This document shows positions 15,451-24,463 of a stretch of DNA of 64,000 nucleotides, piece after piece. A program made the translations under genes and the position numbers. The stretch is from Simplicispira metamorpha (GTDB lineage Bacteria; Pseudomonadota; Gammaproteobacteria; Burkholderiales; Burkholderiaceae_C): positions 62,001-126,000 of the forward strand of contig NZ_SLXH01000004.1 in NCBI RefSeq assembly GCF_004341365.1. The letters are read 5' to 3'. Below the pieces are notes generated by a model. The model did not search any database, was not told the origin of the DNA, and saw only the letters and a program-made list of their open reading frames with translations. Every line of letters begins with the position of its first letter. The first letter of the stretch is position 1.

Positions 15451-18123
15451 CTACAACACAGCGACGCCCCCGCCAGACGCCGGGGACGGCCAGAGCGGCG
15501 GCTGGACTTCCAGATCGGCCACTGGCATGGGACGCCCCAAGAGATACCCCTGGTAGAGATCGCAGCCATGCAGGGCGAGAAATTTCTTTTGCGCCTCGGT
15601 TTCCACACCCTCGGCAATCACTTCCAGCTCCAGGTTGCGCGCCATGCCGATGATGGTCTGCACGATCACGTCATCGGTGGGGCGCACGCCCAGGTTGCGC
15701 ACAAACGACTGGTCGATCTTGATCTGGTGCAGCGGCAGCCGCGTCAGGTAGGCCAGCGAGGAGTAGCCCGTACCAAAGTCGTCCACCGAAAAACGCACAC
15801 CCTTGGTGCGCAGCTGGTGCATTTTGGCGATGGTGTCGTCCACGTTATCGAGCATCAGTGACTCCGTCAGCTCCAGCTTGAGCAGGTGCGCAGGCGCGCC
15901 CGTTTGTTGCAGCATGGCAATGACCTGCTGGGCAAAATCGGGCCGGCGAAACTGGCGCGCACTGACGTTGATCGACAAGCGCAGGTGGCACAGATTTGCC
16001 TCACGCCCCCAGGCCACCAGCTGCTCGCAGGCACTGCGCAGCACCCAGTCGCCCATGGCCACGATGAGGTCGCTTTCTTCGGCCACGGCGATGAATTCGC
16101 CGGGCGTTACCAGGCCGCGCTCGGGGTGCTGCCAGCGCAACAACGCCTCGGCCCCGACGATGGTGCCCGCCAGCGTGTACTGCGGCTGGTAGTGCAGCTT
16201 GAACTGCTGCAACACCAGCGCGGTTTGCAAGTCGGTCTCCAGTTGCACGCGCTGGCTGATGGCGGTCTGCATCCGGGGGTCGAAAAAGCACAGGCCGTTG
16301 CCATGCGCTGCCTTGACCTGGTACATGGCGATGTCGGCACGCTTGAGCAGTTCTGCCGCAGACTGGTCGTTGCCTGCCCACAAGGTCGCCCCCATGCTGC
16401 AACTGCCGTGGTAGGTGTGCGTGCCCAGCAGATAGGGCTGGGCCAGGCTGTGCAGGGCGTTTTCGCCCACCTGGCGGGCCAGTGTGGCGGCCTCGTCAGG
16501 GCTGGCCGCCAGATCGGTGAGCAAGACGACGAACTCATCGCCCCCCAGCCGGGCCACGGTGTCGGCCTGGCGCACACAGGCGCGCAGGCGCTGCGCCACC
16601 TGCTGCAAGAACCGGTCGCCCATCTCGTGGCCCTGGGTGTCGTTGAGGCCCTTGAAATCGTCCAGATCGAGAAACAACAGCGCCCCATACTGGCCCGTGC
16701 GCTCGGCCGCCACGGTGGCCTGGGCCAGGCGGTCCAGCAGCAGGCGCCGGTTGGGCAGGCCGGTCAGGGGGTCGTAGAAAGCCAGGTGCTCGATCTCAGC
16801 GCTGGCGCGGCGCAGGTCGCTCACGTCGTGGTAGGTGATGACCAGGCCCCCCTCGGGCGTGGTGCGCTCCACGATTTGCACACTGCGGCCACTGGGCAGC
16901 AGCAGCTCAAATGTGCCCTGCGGATTCAGTTGCTCCAGCAGGCGCAGCTCTACCCAGCGCTGGCGCTCTGCCGCGCTGGCTTGGGGCAGTTGGTGTGGGA
17001 CGGTGGCCTCCAGCACATCGCGAAAACTGACGCCATGGGCCAGCATGGGCACCAGCCACGGAAAAAACTCCTCGAAGCGGTGGTTCCACTGCCGTACCCG
17101 GCGCCCGGCATCCAGCAACATGAAGCCGCTGACCATGGACTCCAGCGCCTGGTCCAGCATGGCCTTGGACTGTGCAATGGTCTGGCGCGCGTTGGCCATG
17201 CGACCCAGGTAATCCAGCGCAAAGCCTGCCACGGCCAGCACCGTCAACCCAAAGGCCAGGGCCACGGCCAGGATGATGTGCTGGTGCATTTGCCACCCTG
17301 ACAGCGCCGCTGCCCGGGGCAGGCTGGCAGAAATCCACAGCGCCGGGTGCAATGTGGGGCGCACCTGCACCAAAGCGGGTGTGGCGCTCAGGCGCGCCAC
17401 CATGTCCCAGTCCACGGGGGAGGCCGACAGGCGGTGCAATGGCACGGGCGAGGTGTAGTCACGGCCCGAGGGCGGCTCGGGCGTGCTCAGTATCAGGCGC
17501 CCCTCGCGGTCTTCCAGGGTGACTTCCAGGCCCGCAATGCTGCCGCCTTGCAGCAGCACCGACGTCAGCATGGCAGCGGGCACTTCGGCCAGGGCCAGCA
17601 GCTGGGTGCCATCGGCCAGGGGCACCGGGCGGGCAAAGTACAGCACCTGCTCGGCACTGGCCTGGCCCACCACGGGCGAGCTGACCAGGGTGGCTGGCAG
17701 CTCTTGCGCCATCGCCTTGGCAAAAAAACCGTCGGGCAGGCGCAGCGGCACCTGCTCGGCGGCGGCATCCGATGAGGCCAGCACCCGCCCTTGCGCGTCC
17801 AGCAGCGCAATAAAGCGCACCAGCAGGTTTTGCCGTGCGGCGCTGCGCAACCAGCGGCTGGTCTGCCAAGGCTCCATCGCGCCGGCGGCGCTGCCCGAAA
17901 GCAGCAGCAGCTCTTCCGTGCTGGCCAGCAAAATATCAATGGCCAGAAAGTTGCGGTTGAGTGCGGCCTCTGACACTGCCATGAAACGCTCGACCTGGGC
18001 CTGGCCGTCTTGCAGCGCGTTGTGCCGACCACTCCACGCCAGCGATGCAGCGGTCATGGCCAGCGCCAGCAAAAACAGCGCAGCCAAAGTCCAGACGGCA
18101 ATTTTGGTACGCAGAAAACCCAT
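15451..18123 (-). CDS. Membrane GGDEF-EAL protein (c-di-GMP turnover)
   Basis: The protein has 890 residues. A transmembrane helix near residues 8-30 and another near 285-305 flank a periplasmic sensor region of about 250 residues resembling a dCACHE fold. A PAS-like domain (about 325-435) follows, then a GGDEF domain with intact RLGGDEFVVLL and an EAL domain with GAEALLRW, INVSARQF, KLELTES, DDFGTGYSSLAYL, KIDQSFVRN and EGVET. Both active sites look complete, so it may make or degrade c-di-GMP. The GGDEF I-site RxxD is not obvious (LRACVRQADTVAR has R and D nearby). It is the last gene of a leftward run. Confidence 0.95.
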   Translation of the reverse strand: MGFLRTKIAVWTLAALFLLALAMTAASLAWSGRHNALQDGQAQVERFMAVSEAALNRNFLAIDILLASTEELLLLSGSAAGAMEPWQTSRWLRSAARQNLLVRFIALLDAQGRVLASSDAAAEQVPLRLPDGFFAKAMAQELPATLVSSPVVGQASAEQVLYFARPVPLADGTQLLALAEVPAAMLTSVLLQGGSIAGLEVTLEDREGRLILSTPEPPSGRDYTSPVPLHRLSASPVDWDMVARLSATPALVQVRPTLHPALWISASLPRAAALSGWQMHQHIILAVALAFGLTVLAVAGFALDYLGRMANARQTIAQSKAMLDQALESMVSGFMLLDAGRRVRQWNHRFEEFFPWLVPMLAHGVSFRDVLEATVPHQLPQASAAERQRWVELRLLEQLNPQGTFELLLPSGRSVQIVERTTPEGGLVITYHDVSDLRRASAEIEHLAFYDPLTGLPNRRLLLDRLAQATVAAERTGQYGALLFLDLDDFKGLNDTQGHEMGDRFLQQVAQRLRACVRQADTVARLGGDEFVVLLTDLAASPDEAATLARQVGENALHSLAQPYLLGTHTYHGSCSMGATLWAGNDQSAAELLKRADIAMYQVKAAHGNGLCFFDPRMQTAISQRVQLETDLQTALVLQQFKLHYQPQYTLAGTIVGAEALLRWQHPERGLVTPGEFIAVAEESDLIVAMGDWVLRSACEQLVAWGREANLCHLRLSINVSARQFRRPDFAQQVIAMLQQTGAPAHLLKLELTESLMLDNVDDTIAKMHQLRTKGVRFSVDDFGTGYSSLAYLTRLPLHQIKIDQSFVRNLGVRPTDDVIVQTIIGMARNLELEVIAEGVETEAQKKFLALHGCDLYQGYLLGRPMPVADLEVQPPLWPSPASGGGVAVL

Positions 18124-18141
18124 GGCGGCCCTTGCAGGTGG

Positions 18142-19215
18142 TCAGTACGTGGTGGGCGCTGGCAGGCCACGCGCTGGCCCGATGGTCTGGTTCCAGACCT
18201 GCGCGCAAGACCGACCGCAGCGCTGCAACCAACGCGGCAGAACCACGGTGGCAAAGAGCGTCTGGCGCTGGCGATCGTCTTGCGCAGACACGGGCACCAG
18301 CGCCATGTCACCGCGCTGCTCGGGGGCGCAGGTGCGCGCGCCGGTGTTGCAGGCGATGCCCTCGGCGGTGTCACGCTGCGCGGCCTCCCAGATGGAAGCC
18401 TCCAGCCGGGGCAGTTCGCGGCGCAGCAGGGTGCGCAGATCGGGGGGCAGGCCCTCCCAGGCGCGGCGGTTGGCCGCAAAAATGGCCAGTCCCCAAGTCA
18501 GGGGCATGGGGTAGAGGTGGGTGCTCAGGCGGTGCAGGCCCAGCGTGTTGCCCGACAGGGTGCCGGTCACGGCGCAATCGACGGCGCCCGACTGCATGCT
18601 GGCCGCCACCTGGGAGAAGTCTGTGAACACGGCCATGGCCCCCAGGGCTTCGACAAAATCGGCTTGCCCGCTGGAGGACACGCGCACCCGGCGCCCCACC
18701 AGGTCGGTGAGCAGGGCGCGGCAGTCGGCGTAAAAGTCGGCGCTGTCGAGCACCGGGGCGGCGGCGTTGTCGTCGTACAAGTCCACGGCCAGGGCGTCGA
18801 CGGTGCCTGTCCATTCGGGGCTGCGGATTTCCTGCCCGGCATCGGCCTGCACCACGCGCAGCATGGGGCCGTCGTGCGGCAGCTTGAACCAGGCCCGGCA
18901 CACCGACACCACCTGCGGGTTCAGCTCGATGGCGGTGGCGCACATGCGCAGCTTTTTGTGGCAGAACTTGGTGATGGCGCCTGCACCCAGGCCCAGCTGC
19001 ATGGCGTGGCGCTCGGCCACGCTGTCATCGTCCATGAACAGCAGCCAGGCCATCATGCGCTGGACGTATTCCAGCTCGATCTCGAACGGCTCCTTGACGC
19101 GCATGGAGCCCTGAATCCAGGGCGTTCCCAAGTGCAGGTGGCGCACATCGCCATCGTCGGAGACGGTGACTTCGGGCAGGAGGATGGGGGATTTTTTGGG
19201 GGCAGTACGGGCCAT
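18142..19215 (-). CDS. Chimeric ORF: spermidine-synthase-like N half fused to TRAP receptor (DctP) C half
   Basis: The 357-residue ORF has two unrelated halves. Residues 1-170 match the spermidine-synthase-like methyltransferase family: HLHLGTPWIQGSMRV, AMQLGLGAGAITKFCHKKLR, ATAIELNPQVV and DALAVDLYDDNA. Residues 172-357 match the second lobe of a TRAP transporter solute receptor: VGRRVRVSSSGQADFVEALG, QSGAVDCAVTGTLSG, LTWGLAIFAANRRAWEGLP. The join is at FYADCRALLTD|LVGRRV, near bases 18700-18708. The first half lacks the family C-terminus; the second lacks the signal peptide and first lobe. The simplest reading is an in-frame deletion between two once-separate genes; an assembly error is possible. 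The ATG lies 10 bp after the glycosylase stop. Confidence 0.8.
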   Translation of the reverse strand: MARTAPKKSPILLPEVTVSDDGDVRHLHLGTPWIQGSMRVKEPFEIELEYVQRMMAWLLFMDDDSVAERHAMQLGLGAGAITKFCHKKLRMCATAIELNPQVVSVCRAWFKLPHDGPMLRVVQADAGQEIRSPEWTGTVDALAVDLYDDNAAAPVLDSADFYADCRALLTDLVGRRVRVSSSGQADFVEALGAMAVFTDFSQVAASMQSGAVDCAVTGTLSGNTLGLHRLSTHLYPMPLTWGLAIFAANRRAWEGLPPDLRTLLRRELPRLEASIWEAAQRDTAEGIACNTGARTCAPEQRGDMALVPVSAQDDRQRQTLFATVVLPRWLQRCGRSCAQVWNQTIGPARGLPAPTTY

Positions 19216-19225
19216 GCAGTCTTCT

Positions 19226-19813
19226 TTACAGTAATCCATCAGCGGCCAGGGCCTGTGCCCAGGCTGCACGTTTGCGCTCAAAGCTCCAGGAGGCGTTGGC
19301 CGGGCTGGTGGACGGCAGTTTCACCACCGGCACACCCAGCGCGGCCGTGCTGCGCGCATGCCGAAAGCTCTCTGCGCCATTGTGGGCGATGGCGGCCAGG
19401 CGCGGGCAGCGCAGGCGCAGGCCACTGAAGTCGTTGACCTCGGCGTGGCGGATCTGCGCATCCAGGCTGCCGCTGCGCTCACAGGCGCGGTACACGTCCC
19501 ACAGGCCCAGGCCGCGCGCCAGCAGCCAGTCGCAGCGCGCGCCGTAGTCCTCGCGCGCAGGCAGGGTGTGCTGCGGCCACAGCGACTGCAACAGGCGCCA
19601 GAACTGGTTTTGCGGGTGGGCGTAGTACTGCTGCGCGCGCAGCGAGGCGACGCCCGGAAAGCTGCCCAGCACCAGCACCACGGTGTCGGGGCCCACCACG
19701 GGCGCCAGGCCCACCAGCCGGGGCAGCGGTGCAGCCGCAGGCAACACCCCGGCATGGGCCGGGGCGGCCTCTGGCGCCAGGCGCTGGACAAAAGGGGAGC
19801 GGGAATGGGTCAT
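19226..19813 (-). CDS. DNA-deoxyinosine glycosylase / uracil-DNA glycosylase superfamily
   Basis: The 195-residue protein belongs to the MUG-like group of the UDG superfamily. The N-terminal motif VLVLGSFPGVASLRAQQYYA includes the catalytic-loop GSFPG, followed by HPQNQFWRLL. The later NDFSGL and the C-terminal LPSTSPANASWSF form the DNA-intercalation loop region. Such enzymes excise deaminated bases, hypoxanthine in particular, to start base excision repair. ATG 19813 (MTHSRSPFVQRL) gives the usual length. It lies just upstream of the chimeric ORF and is probably co-transcribed with it. Confidence 0.88.
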   Translation of the reverse strand: MTHSRSPFVQRLAPEAAPAHAGVLPAAAPLPRLVGLAPVVGPDTVVLVLGSFPGVASLRAQQYYAHPQNQFWRLLQSLWPQHTLPAREDYGARCDWLLARGLGLWDVYRACERSGSLDAQIRHAEVNDFSGLRLRCPRLAAIAHNGAESFRHARSTAALGVPVVKLPSTSPANASWSFERKRAAWAQALAADGLL

Positions 19814-19906
19814 ATCGCGGGGATGGATTTTGCCGCCCCGGCGCCAGCGCCCTGCCCGGCGGGCCTGCGGGGGCGCTCTATGGGTCGGCCACTGGGCGCC
19901 CATCGG

Positions 19907-19967
19907 TATTGATTTGATAGCTGCTTGCGCTGATACATCAAGGGCTGGAGGCCATTTTCACTATAAA
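19907..19967 (+). repeat. Dispersed repeat between tatD and the glycosylase gene
   Basis: Close to consensus: TTGATTTGATAGCTGCTTGC, then AAGGGCTGGAGGCCATTTTC. It contains the stop codon and last Leu codon of tatD. Confidence 0.85.
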
Positions 19968-20788
19968 CCGACGCGCCCTTGCAGCCGGGGCAATGCGTGC
20001 AGCGCATTGGCCGTGGTCTGGGCGGCCAGCGTGTCCAGGGGCAGGCCGCGCAGGTCGGCCAGCACCTGCGCGATGTGCGGCAGCTCGGCGGGCGCATTGC
20101 GGCCCTGGGGCTGGCCAGCGGCGCGCTCGGCGGCGGTGCGGTAGAGCCAGTGCGGCGGCATGTCGGGCGCATCGGTTTCCAGCACCAGCGCCTCCAGCGG
20201 CAGCGCGGTGGCCAGGCGGCGCAGTTGCAGCGCACGCTCGTAGGTGAGTGCGCCGCCAAAGCCCAGCTTGAATCCCAGTGCGATAAACGCCTGCGCCTGC
20301 TGCCAGCTGCCGTTGAAGGCGTGGGCGATGCCGCCCTGCACCGGCACCTCGCGCAGCCCCTTGAGCAGGCGGTCGGCACTGCGGCGCACGTGCAGGATCA
20401 CGGGCAGATCGAAGCGCCGTGCCAGCTGCAATTGCGCACGGTAAAACTGCTCCTGGCGCGCCGCATCCAGCCCCTGAACAAAGTAATCCAGGCCGATTTC
20501 GCCCACGGCCACCAGGTGCGGGTCGTGGCGCGCACGCTCCAGCACCTGCGCCAGCGCGGCCACATCGCCATCGCCTGCGCGCCCGGTGTAGAGCGGGTGG
20601 ATGCCCAGCGCGTAGCTGTCGCCGTGGCGCTGCGCCAGCGCCTGCACCGCCGGGGCGTGGGCCAGTTCCACCGCCGGAATCACCAGGTGCTGCACGCCCG
20701 CCGCCCGCGCCGCTGCCCGCACCGCATCGGCGTCGGGCGCGAACTCGGGGGCGTCGAGGTGGCAGTGGGTGTCTATCCAGGCGGGCAT
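19961..20788 (-). CDS. TatD-family metal-dependent DNase
   Basis: The 275-residue TIM-barrel hydrolase has the metal-binding WIDTHCHLDAPEF at its start, then VAVGEIGLDYF (metal Glu), LPVILHVRRSADRLL (metal His), GIAHAFNGSWQQA (metal His) and LETDAPDMPP (metal Asp). All ligands expected of the TatD family are present. These enzymes have 3'-5' exonuclease activity on DNA; the exact role of this paralogue is unknown. ATG 20788 (MPAWIDTHCHL) directly precedes the metal motif. The last Leu and the stop codon derive from a dispersed repeat. Confidence 0.94.
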   Translation of the reverse strand: MPAWIDTHCHLDAPEFAPDADAVRAAARAAGVQHLVIPAVELAHAPAVQALAQRHGDSYALGIHPLYTGRAGDGDVAALAQVLERARHDPHLVAVGEIGLDYFVQGLDAARQEQFYRAQLQLARRFDLPVILHVRRSADRLLKGLREVPVQGGIAHAFNGSWQQAQAFIALGFKLGFGGALTYERALQLRRLATALPLEALVLETDAPDMPPHWLYRTAAERAAGQPQGRNAPAELPHIAQVLADLRGLPLDTLAAQTTANALHALPRLQGRVGL

Positions 20789-20948
20789 GGGGGCGATGGT
20801 GCCATGTTCCGGGGCTGGGCTGGCCGATTGATGGTCTTTTCCGGCTCCAGGGCTTGTCTGGCTTGCGCGAGCAGCTCTCATTTTTGATGTTTTCAGTGGC
20901 TGAAAAATCTGCCATGCCTGCCGGGTGGGGCAAGGTGCGCCGTCCTGC

Positions 20949-21302
20949 TCACAGCTGCGCTGGCGCCGTGGTGTCACCCGCCAACGCCAGCACCCGCTCC
21001 ATCTGCGCGGCCACCTCGTGCAGGCTGAAGCTGCGCGCCCACTCCAGCGCCAGCTGGCCCTGCACATAAAAACGCAGCACCGGCAGGCTGAACACGCCCT
21101 GCTGGGCGCACAAGGCCGGTGCCTGCGCGCAATCGACATAGGCCAGCGCCACAGCGGCAAAGTGCTGGGCTACCAACGCCTCCAGGCGCGGGCGGATGGC
21201 CTGGCACACGCCGCAGTGCGCGCCGCCGTACAGCACCAGCAGTGGCCCCGCAGCGATGCGTGCGTGCAGCTGCGGCTCGGTGGTGAGGGGCTGCATGGTC
21301 AT
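20949..21302 (-). CDS. Thioredoxin-family protein with CGVC active site
   Basis: A small protein of 117 residues with a thioredoxin fold. LLVLYGGAHCGVCQAIRPRL places the redox motif CGVC near residue 30, and the cis-Pro loop is FSLPVLRFYVQGQL. It has no signal peptide, so it is cytoplasmic. The redox pair differs from the CGPC of classical thioredoxin, so it could be a reductase of a specific partner. It follows the SMR exporter with a gap of 17 bp and is probably in the lolCD-SMR transcript. Confidence 0.88.
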   Translation of the reverse strand: MTMQPLTTEPQLHARIAAGPLLVLYGGAHCGVCQAIRPRLEALVAQHFAAVALAYVDCAQAPALCAQQGVFSLPVLRFYVQGQLALEWARSFSLHEVAAQMERVLALAGDTTAPAQL

Positions 21303-21319
21303 GGTGGTGCTCTGGCGAT

Positions 21320-21652
21320 TCAGTGGGTGGTGGTTTTGGAGAAGAGCTGGATCACCGCCACACCGGCCACGATCAGCGCCATGCCGATGAGTGCTGCGGC
21401 ATCTATGCGCTGGCGGTACAGCACGTAGCCCGCCACGGTGATCAGCACGATGCCCAGGCCCGACCAGACAGCGTAGGCTACGCCCACGGGCACGGTTTTC
21501 AGGGTCAGCGACAGGCAATAAAACGCCAGGCCATAACCCAGCACCACGATGGCGGATGGCCCGGGCCGCGTAAAACCCTCGCTGGCCTTGAGCGCTGAGG
21601 TGGCAATCACTTCGGCCACGATGGCCAGGCCCAGGGCCATGTAAGCCTGCAT
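21320..21652 (-). CDS. Small multidrug resistance (SMR) family transporter
   Basis: The 110-residue protein has four transmembrane helices. [19 protein letters not shown] carries the essential membrane Glu at residue 14 of EmrE-type exporters. [19 protein letters not shown] is the signature of helix 3. It is closest to the EmrE (quaternary-ammonium efflux) side of the family, but sequence alone cannot exclude other cations. It lies 2 bp after lolD, an unusual place for a drug exporter, and before the thioredoxin gene. Confidence 0.93.
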   Translation of the reverse strand: MQAYMALGLAIVAEVIATSALKASEGFTRPGPSAIVVLGYGLAFYCLSLTLKTVPVGVAYAVWSGLGIVLITVAGYVLYRQRIDAAALIGMALIVAGVAVIQLFSKTTTH

Positions 21653-21654
21653 GG

Positions 21655-22356
21655 TCAGTGCCCTCCCATCGCCCCGTCGGCCTCCAGACGCCCGGCCACG
21701 ATGCGCACCACCCGGTCGCAGCGCGCGGCCAGGGATTCGTCGTGCGTCACCATCACAAAGGCGGTGCCCTGCCCGCGCGCCAGCGCCAGCATGTGCTGGA
21801 ACACGCCCTCGGCGGTGCTGCGGTCGAGGTTGCCGGTGGGCTCGTCGGCCAGCACGCAGGCCGGTTGGGTGACCAGCGCGCGGGCAATGGCCACGCGCTG
21901 GCGCTCGCCACCCGAGAGCTCTGCCGGGCGGTGCTGCACGCGCCCCTCCAAGCCGACATGGGCCAGCATCTCGGCAGCCTGCTGTTTGCACTGGGCATAC
22001 GGCAGGCGCCGGATGCGCAGCGGCATGGCCACGTTGTCGAGCGCGCTGAACTCGGGCAGCAGGTGGTGGAACTGGTACACAAAACCCAGGTGCAAGTTGC
22101 GCAGGCGCCCTTGCTGCGCGGGCGACAAATCCGACAGCACCTGCCCATGCAGCTGCACGGTGCCCGAGGTGGGCGCGTCCAGCCCACCCAGCAGGTGCAA
22201 GAGCGTGCTTTTGCCCGAGCCCGAGGCACCCACGATGGCCAGGGTCTGGCCCGCATGCACCTGCAAATCGATGCCGTGCAGCACCGTCACGTCCAGGCGC
22301 CCTTCGGTAAAGCGCTTGGTCAGGCCCTGGGCTTGCAGCACCACGTCGTTCTTCAT
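21655..22356 (-). CDS. lolD: Lipoprotein-releasing ABC transporter ATPase LolD
   Basis: LolD (233 residues) powers release of outer-membrane lipoproteins from the inner membrane to LolA. Walker A is [18 protein letters not shown], the Q-loop [20 protein letters not shown] is characteristic of LolD, the signature is [15 protein letters not shown] and Walker B is [19 protein letters not shown] supplies the H-loop. It lies 46 bp after lolC, with a dispersed repeat in between. Confidence 0.96.
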   Translation of the reverse strand: MKNDVVLQAQGLTKRFTEGRLDVTVLHGIDLQVHAGQTLAIVGASGSGKSTLLHLLGGLDAPTSGTVQLHGQVLSDLSPAQQGRLRNLHLGFVYQFHHLLPEFSALDNVAMPLRIRRLPYAQCKQQAAEMLAHVGLEGRVQHRPAELSGGERQRVAIARALVTQPACVLADEPTGNLDRSTAEGVFQHMLALARGQGTAFVMVTHDESLAARCDRVVRIVAGRLEADGAMGGH

Positions 22357-22358
22357 GT

Positions 22359-22412
22359 ATTTTTGGCCTCCAAGGCTTACAGGACTTGCGCCAGCAGCTA
22401 TCTTATTCATAG
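22359..22412 (-). repeat. Dispersed repeat between lolC and lolD
   Basis: Reads TTTTTGGCCTCCAAGGC and then GCGCCAGCAGCTATCTTATT. It fills almost the whole lolC-lolD spacer and contains the lolC stop codon. Confidence 0.75.
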
Positions 22413-23656
22413 CGCAGTGCCTCGGCAGGGTTAACGCGGCTGGCGCGCCAGCTGGGGTACAGCGTGGCCACAAACGACAGCACCAGCGAGATCACGCCAA
22501 TGGGCACGATGTCCGATGGCTGCGGGTCGCTGGGCATTTTGCTGATGAGGTAGATGTCTTTGGGCAAAAAGCTGGCGTTGAGCAGCCGCTCGATGGCGGG
22601 CACGATCACGTCGATGTTCAGCGCCACGCCCAGGCCCAGCAGCAGCCCGGCCAGCGTGCCGATCACGCCCACCATGGCGCCCTGCACCACAAAAACGCCC
22701 AGAATGCTTTGCGGGCTGGCGCCCAAAGTGCGCAAGATGGCGATGTCGGCACGCTTGTCCTGCACCGTCATCACCAGGGTGCTGACCAGGTTGAAGGCGG
22801 CCACGGCCACGATCAGCGTCAGGATGATGAACATCATGCGTTTTTCGAGTTGCACGGCCGCAAACCAGGTGCGGTTTTGCTGCGACCAGTCGCGGATCAG
22901 CAGGTCGCCGCTCAGGCTGCCCGCCAGCGCCATGGCCACACTGCGCGCCTGGTGCAAATCCGCCAGCTTGAGGCGGATACCGGTCGGCCCTTCGAGGCGG
23001 AAGATGCGCTGCGCGTCCTCGTGGTGCAGCATGACCAGTGCGGAGTCGTACTCGTAGTGGCCCGAATCAAAGGTGCCCGCCACCGTCATCTGCTTGAGAC
23101 GCGGCACCACACCGGCGGGCGTGACCTGGCCAGCGGGGGCAATCAGCGTGACCACATCGCCCACGCGCACGCCCAGCGAGCGGGCCAGCTCGGCGCCCAG
23201 CACCACGCGAAAGGCGCCCGGCACCAGTTGCGCCAGCACAGCGGGGTTGGCGGCGGCCAGATCGGTCACTTCGGCCTCGTGGTCGGGATCGATGCCGCGC
23301 ACCAGCGCGCCCTTCATGTCCTCGCCGCGCGCCAGCAGGGCCTGCGCGGCCACGAAGGGCGCAGCGCCCACCACCTGCGGCTGCTGGCGGGCCTCGGCCA
23401 GGGTGCGCGCCATGTCGGGCAGCGCCGCGCCGCCGGGGGCAAAAATCTCGATGTGCGAGACCACGCTGAGCATGCGGTCGCGCACTTCTTTCTGAAAACC
23501 GTTCATCACCGAGAGCACGATGATCAGCGCCGCCACACCCAGGGCAATGCCCAGCATGGAGACGCCCGAGATGAAAGAGATAAAGCCGTTGCGCCGCGTG
23601 GCGCGCCCAGCGCGCGTGTAGCGCCAGCCCAGGGCGAGTTCGTAGGGGATTTGCAT
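22403..23656 (-). CDS. lolC: Lipoprotein-releasing ABC transporter permease LolC/LolE
   Basis: The 417-residue permease has an N-terminal helix ([20 protein letters not shown]), a periplasmic MacB-like domain of about 200 residues and three C-terminal helices within [20 protein letters not shown] to [14 protein letters not shown]. The start [14 protein letters not shown] and the end [16 protein letters not shown] are typical of LolC/LolE. Only one permease gene is present, so the complex is likely the homodimeric type (LolCC or LolF) found in many betaproteobacteria. It heads lolC-lolD-SMR-thioredoxin. Confidence 0.95.
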   Translation of the reverse strand: MQIPYELALGWRYTRAGRATRRNGFISFISGVSMLGIALGVAALIIVLSVMNGFQKEVRDRMLSVVSHIEIFAPGGAALPDMARTLAEARQQPQVVGAAPFVAAQALLARGEDMKGALVRGIDPDHEAEVTDLAAANPAVLAQLVPGAFRVVLGAELARSLGVRVGDVVTLIAPAGQVTPAGVVPRLKQMTVAGTFDSGHYEYDSALVMLHHEDAQRIFRLEGPTGIRLKLADLHQARSVAMALAGSLSGDLLIRDWSQQNRTWFAAVQLEKRMMFIILTLIVAVAAFNLVSTLVMTVQDKRADIAILRTLGASPQSILGVFVVQGAMVGVIGTLAGLLLGLGVALNIDVIVPAIERLLNASFLPKDIYLISKMPSDPQPSDIVPIGVISLVLSFVATLYPSWRASRVNPAEALRYE

Positions 23657-23695
23657 GGAAGCGCGATTGTGGCACCGGGCTGGGGCTGGAGCCGC

Positions 23696-24151
23696 TCAGG
23701 CCGTGCGGCGGTGCTCGGCCTCCCAGCCTTTGCAGGCCAGCGCGATATAGCGCGGCACGGGGCGGGCGCCAGTGCCATAGGCGCTGATGGTGCGCGACGT
23801 CATGCCCAGCGCTTGTGCGGCTTGCGACAGGCTCAGGCCATGGCGCGCGCGCCATTGGGCAAAGATGCGCGTGTTCTCGTCGGGTGCGTTCTGTGCCTGC
23901 GCATCAAGCCAGAGGGTGTCGGCGCCGATTTGGATGTCCAGCGCAGGCCATTCGACCGTCCAGCCCTCGCCATCAACCAAGGTGGCGCCAGCAAACGCCA
24001 CCGGGTCGCGCAGCCGTGCCAGGCCGGGCGATTCGTCCAGCAGCGGCTGAAAGTCCAGCGTATAGACCTCGCCACCGACAAAATCCAGGCGCATCCTGAA
24101 ACTGTTCAATACCTCAATGCCCGCCAGGCGGGCGCGTTTCATGCGTGCCAT
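23696..24151 (-). CDS. DUF2442 / XRE-type HTH protein, putative antitoxin-like partner
   Basis: About 151 residues. The N-terminal half is a DUF2442 domain (LNSFRMRLDFVGGEVYTLDF, then LRDPVAFAGATLVDGE). The C-terminal half is a helix-turn-helix of XRE type: WRARHGLSLSQAAQALGMTS followed by RTISAYGTGARPVPRYIALA. It overlaps the upstream DUF4160 gene: the ATG at 24142 forms an ATGA overlap, while the ATG at 24151 gives three more residues. Such two-gene DUF4160-DUF2442 units are common and often described as toxin-antitoxin-like, but activity is unproven. The HTH likely binds the palindrome upstream of the pair. Confidence 0.85.
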   Translation of the reverse strand: MARMKRARLAGIEVLNSFRMRLDFVGGEVYTLDFQPLLDESPGLARLRDPVAFAGATLVDGEGWTVEWPALDIQIGADTLWLDAQAQNAPDENTRIFAQWRARHGLSLSQAAQALGMTSRTISAYGTGARPVPRYIALACKGWEAEHRRTA

Positions 24152-24369
24152 TGGTGCCACTCCTTCCACAAATCGGTCAGATGGGCCTGCACCCACGCCA
24201 TGACCTCGGCGCGCAGCCCGCGCGGCCAAGTGCCATCGGTGTGCAGGTCTGCCAGGTAAATGATGACGTCCACCTCGCCGCCCACCAGGTGGCAATGCGC
24301 CGGGCCATGGTCGCGTTCGCGCACTTCCAGCCGGTATTTGTTGCCGCGAAAGCGCTGTTTGGTGGTCAT
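24139..24369 (-). CDS. DUF4160 domain protein
   Basis: A protein of 76 residues. The segment FRGNKYRLEVRERDHGPAHC followed by HLVGGEVDVIIYLADL is the DUF4160 hallmark (HxPxHxH-like). It is the first gene of a two-gene operon with the DUF2442-HTH gene, overlapping it at ATGA. A perfect AT-rich palindrome stands 11 bp upstream of the ATG. In other genomes this pair travels with toxin-antitoxin-like loci; no toxic activity can be read from the sequence. Confidence 0.88.
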   Translation of the reverse strand: MTTKQRFRGNKYRLEVRERDHGPAHCHLVGGEVDVIIYLADLHTDGTWPRGLRAEVMAWVQAHLTDLWKEWHQWHA

Positions 24370-24379
24370 GCTTGAATTG

Positions 24380-24398
24380 TATAGAAATTATTTCTATA
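24380..24398. promoter_or_regulatory. Perfect 9-1-9 palindromic operator candidate for the DUF4160/DUF2442 pair
   Basis: TATAGAAAT, one T, then ATTTCTATA. It is far more AT-rich than its surroundings, lies just upstream of the DUF4160 ATG and contains a possible -10 element. Autoregulation by the HTH domain of the second gene is the likely use. Confidence 0.7.
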
Positions 24399-24463
24399 TA
24401 TCAGTACTGACTGCGCTGGCTCGGTGGGCGGACTAGGTGCCACACAGCAGCAGCCCAGAAGGG

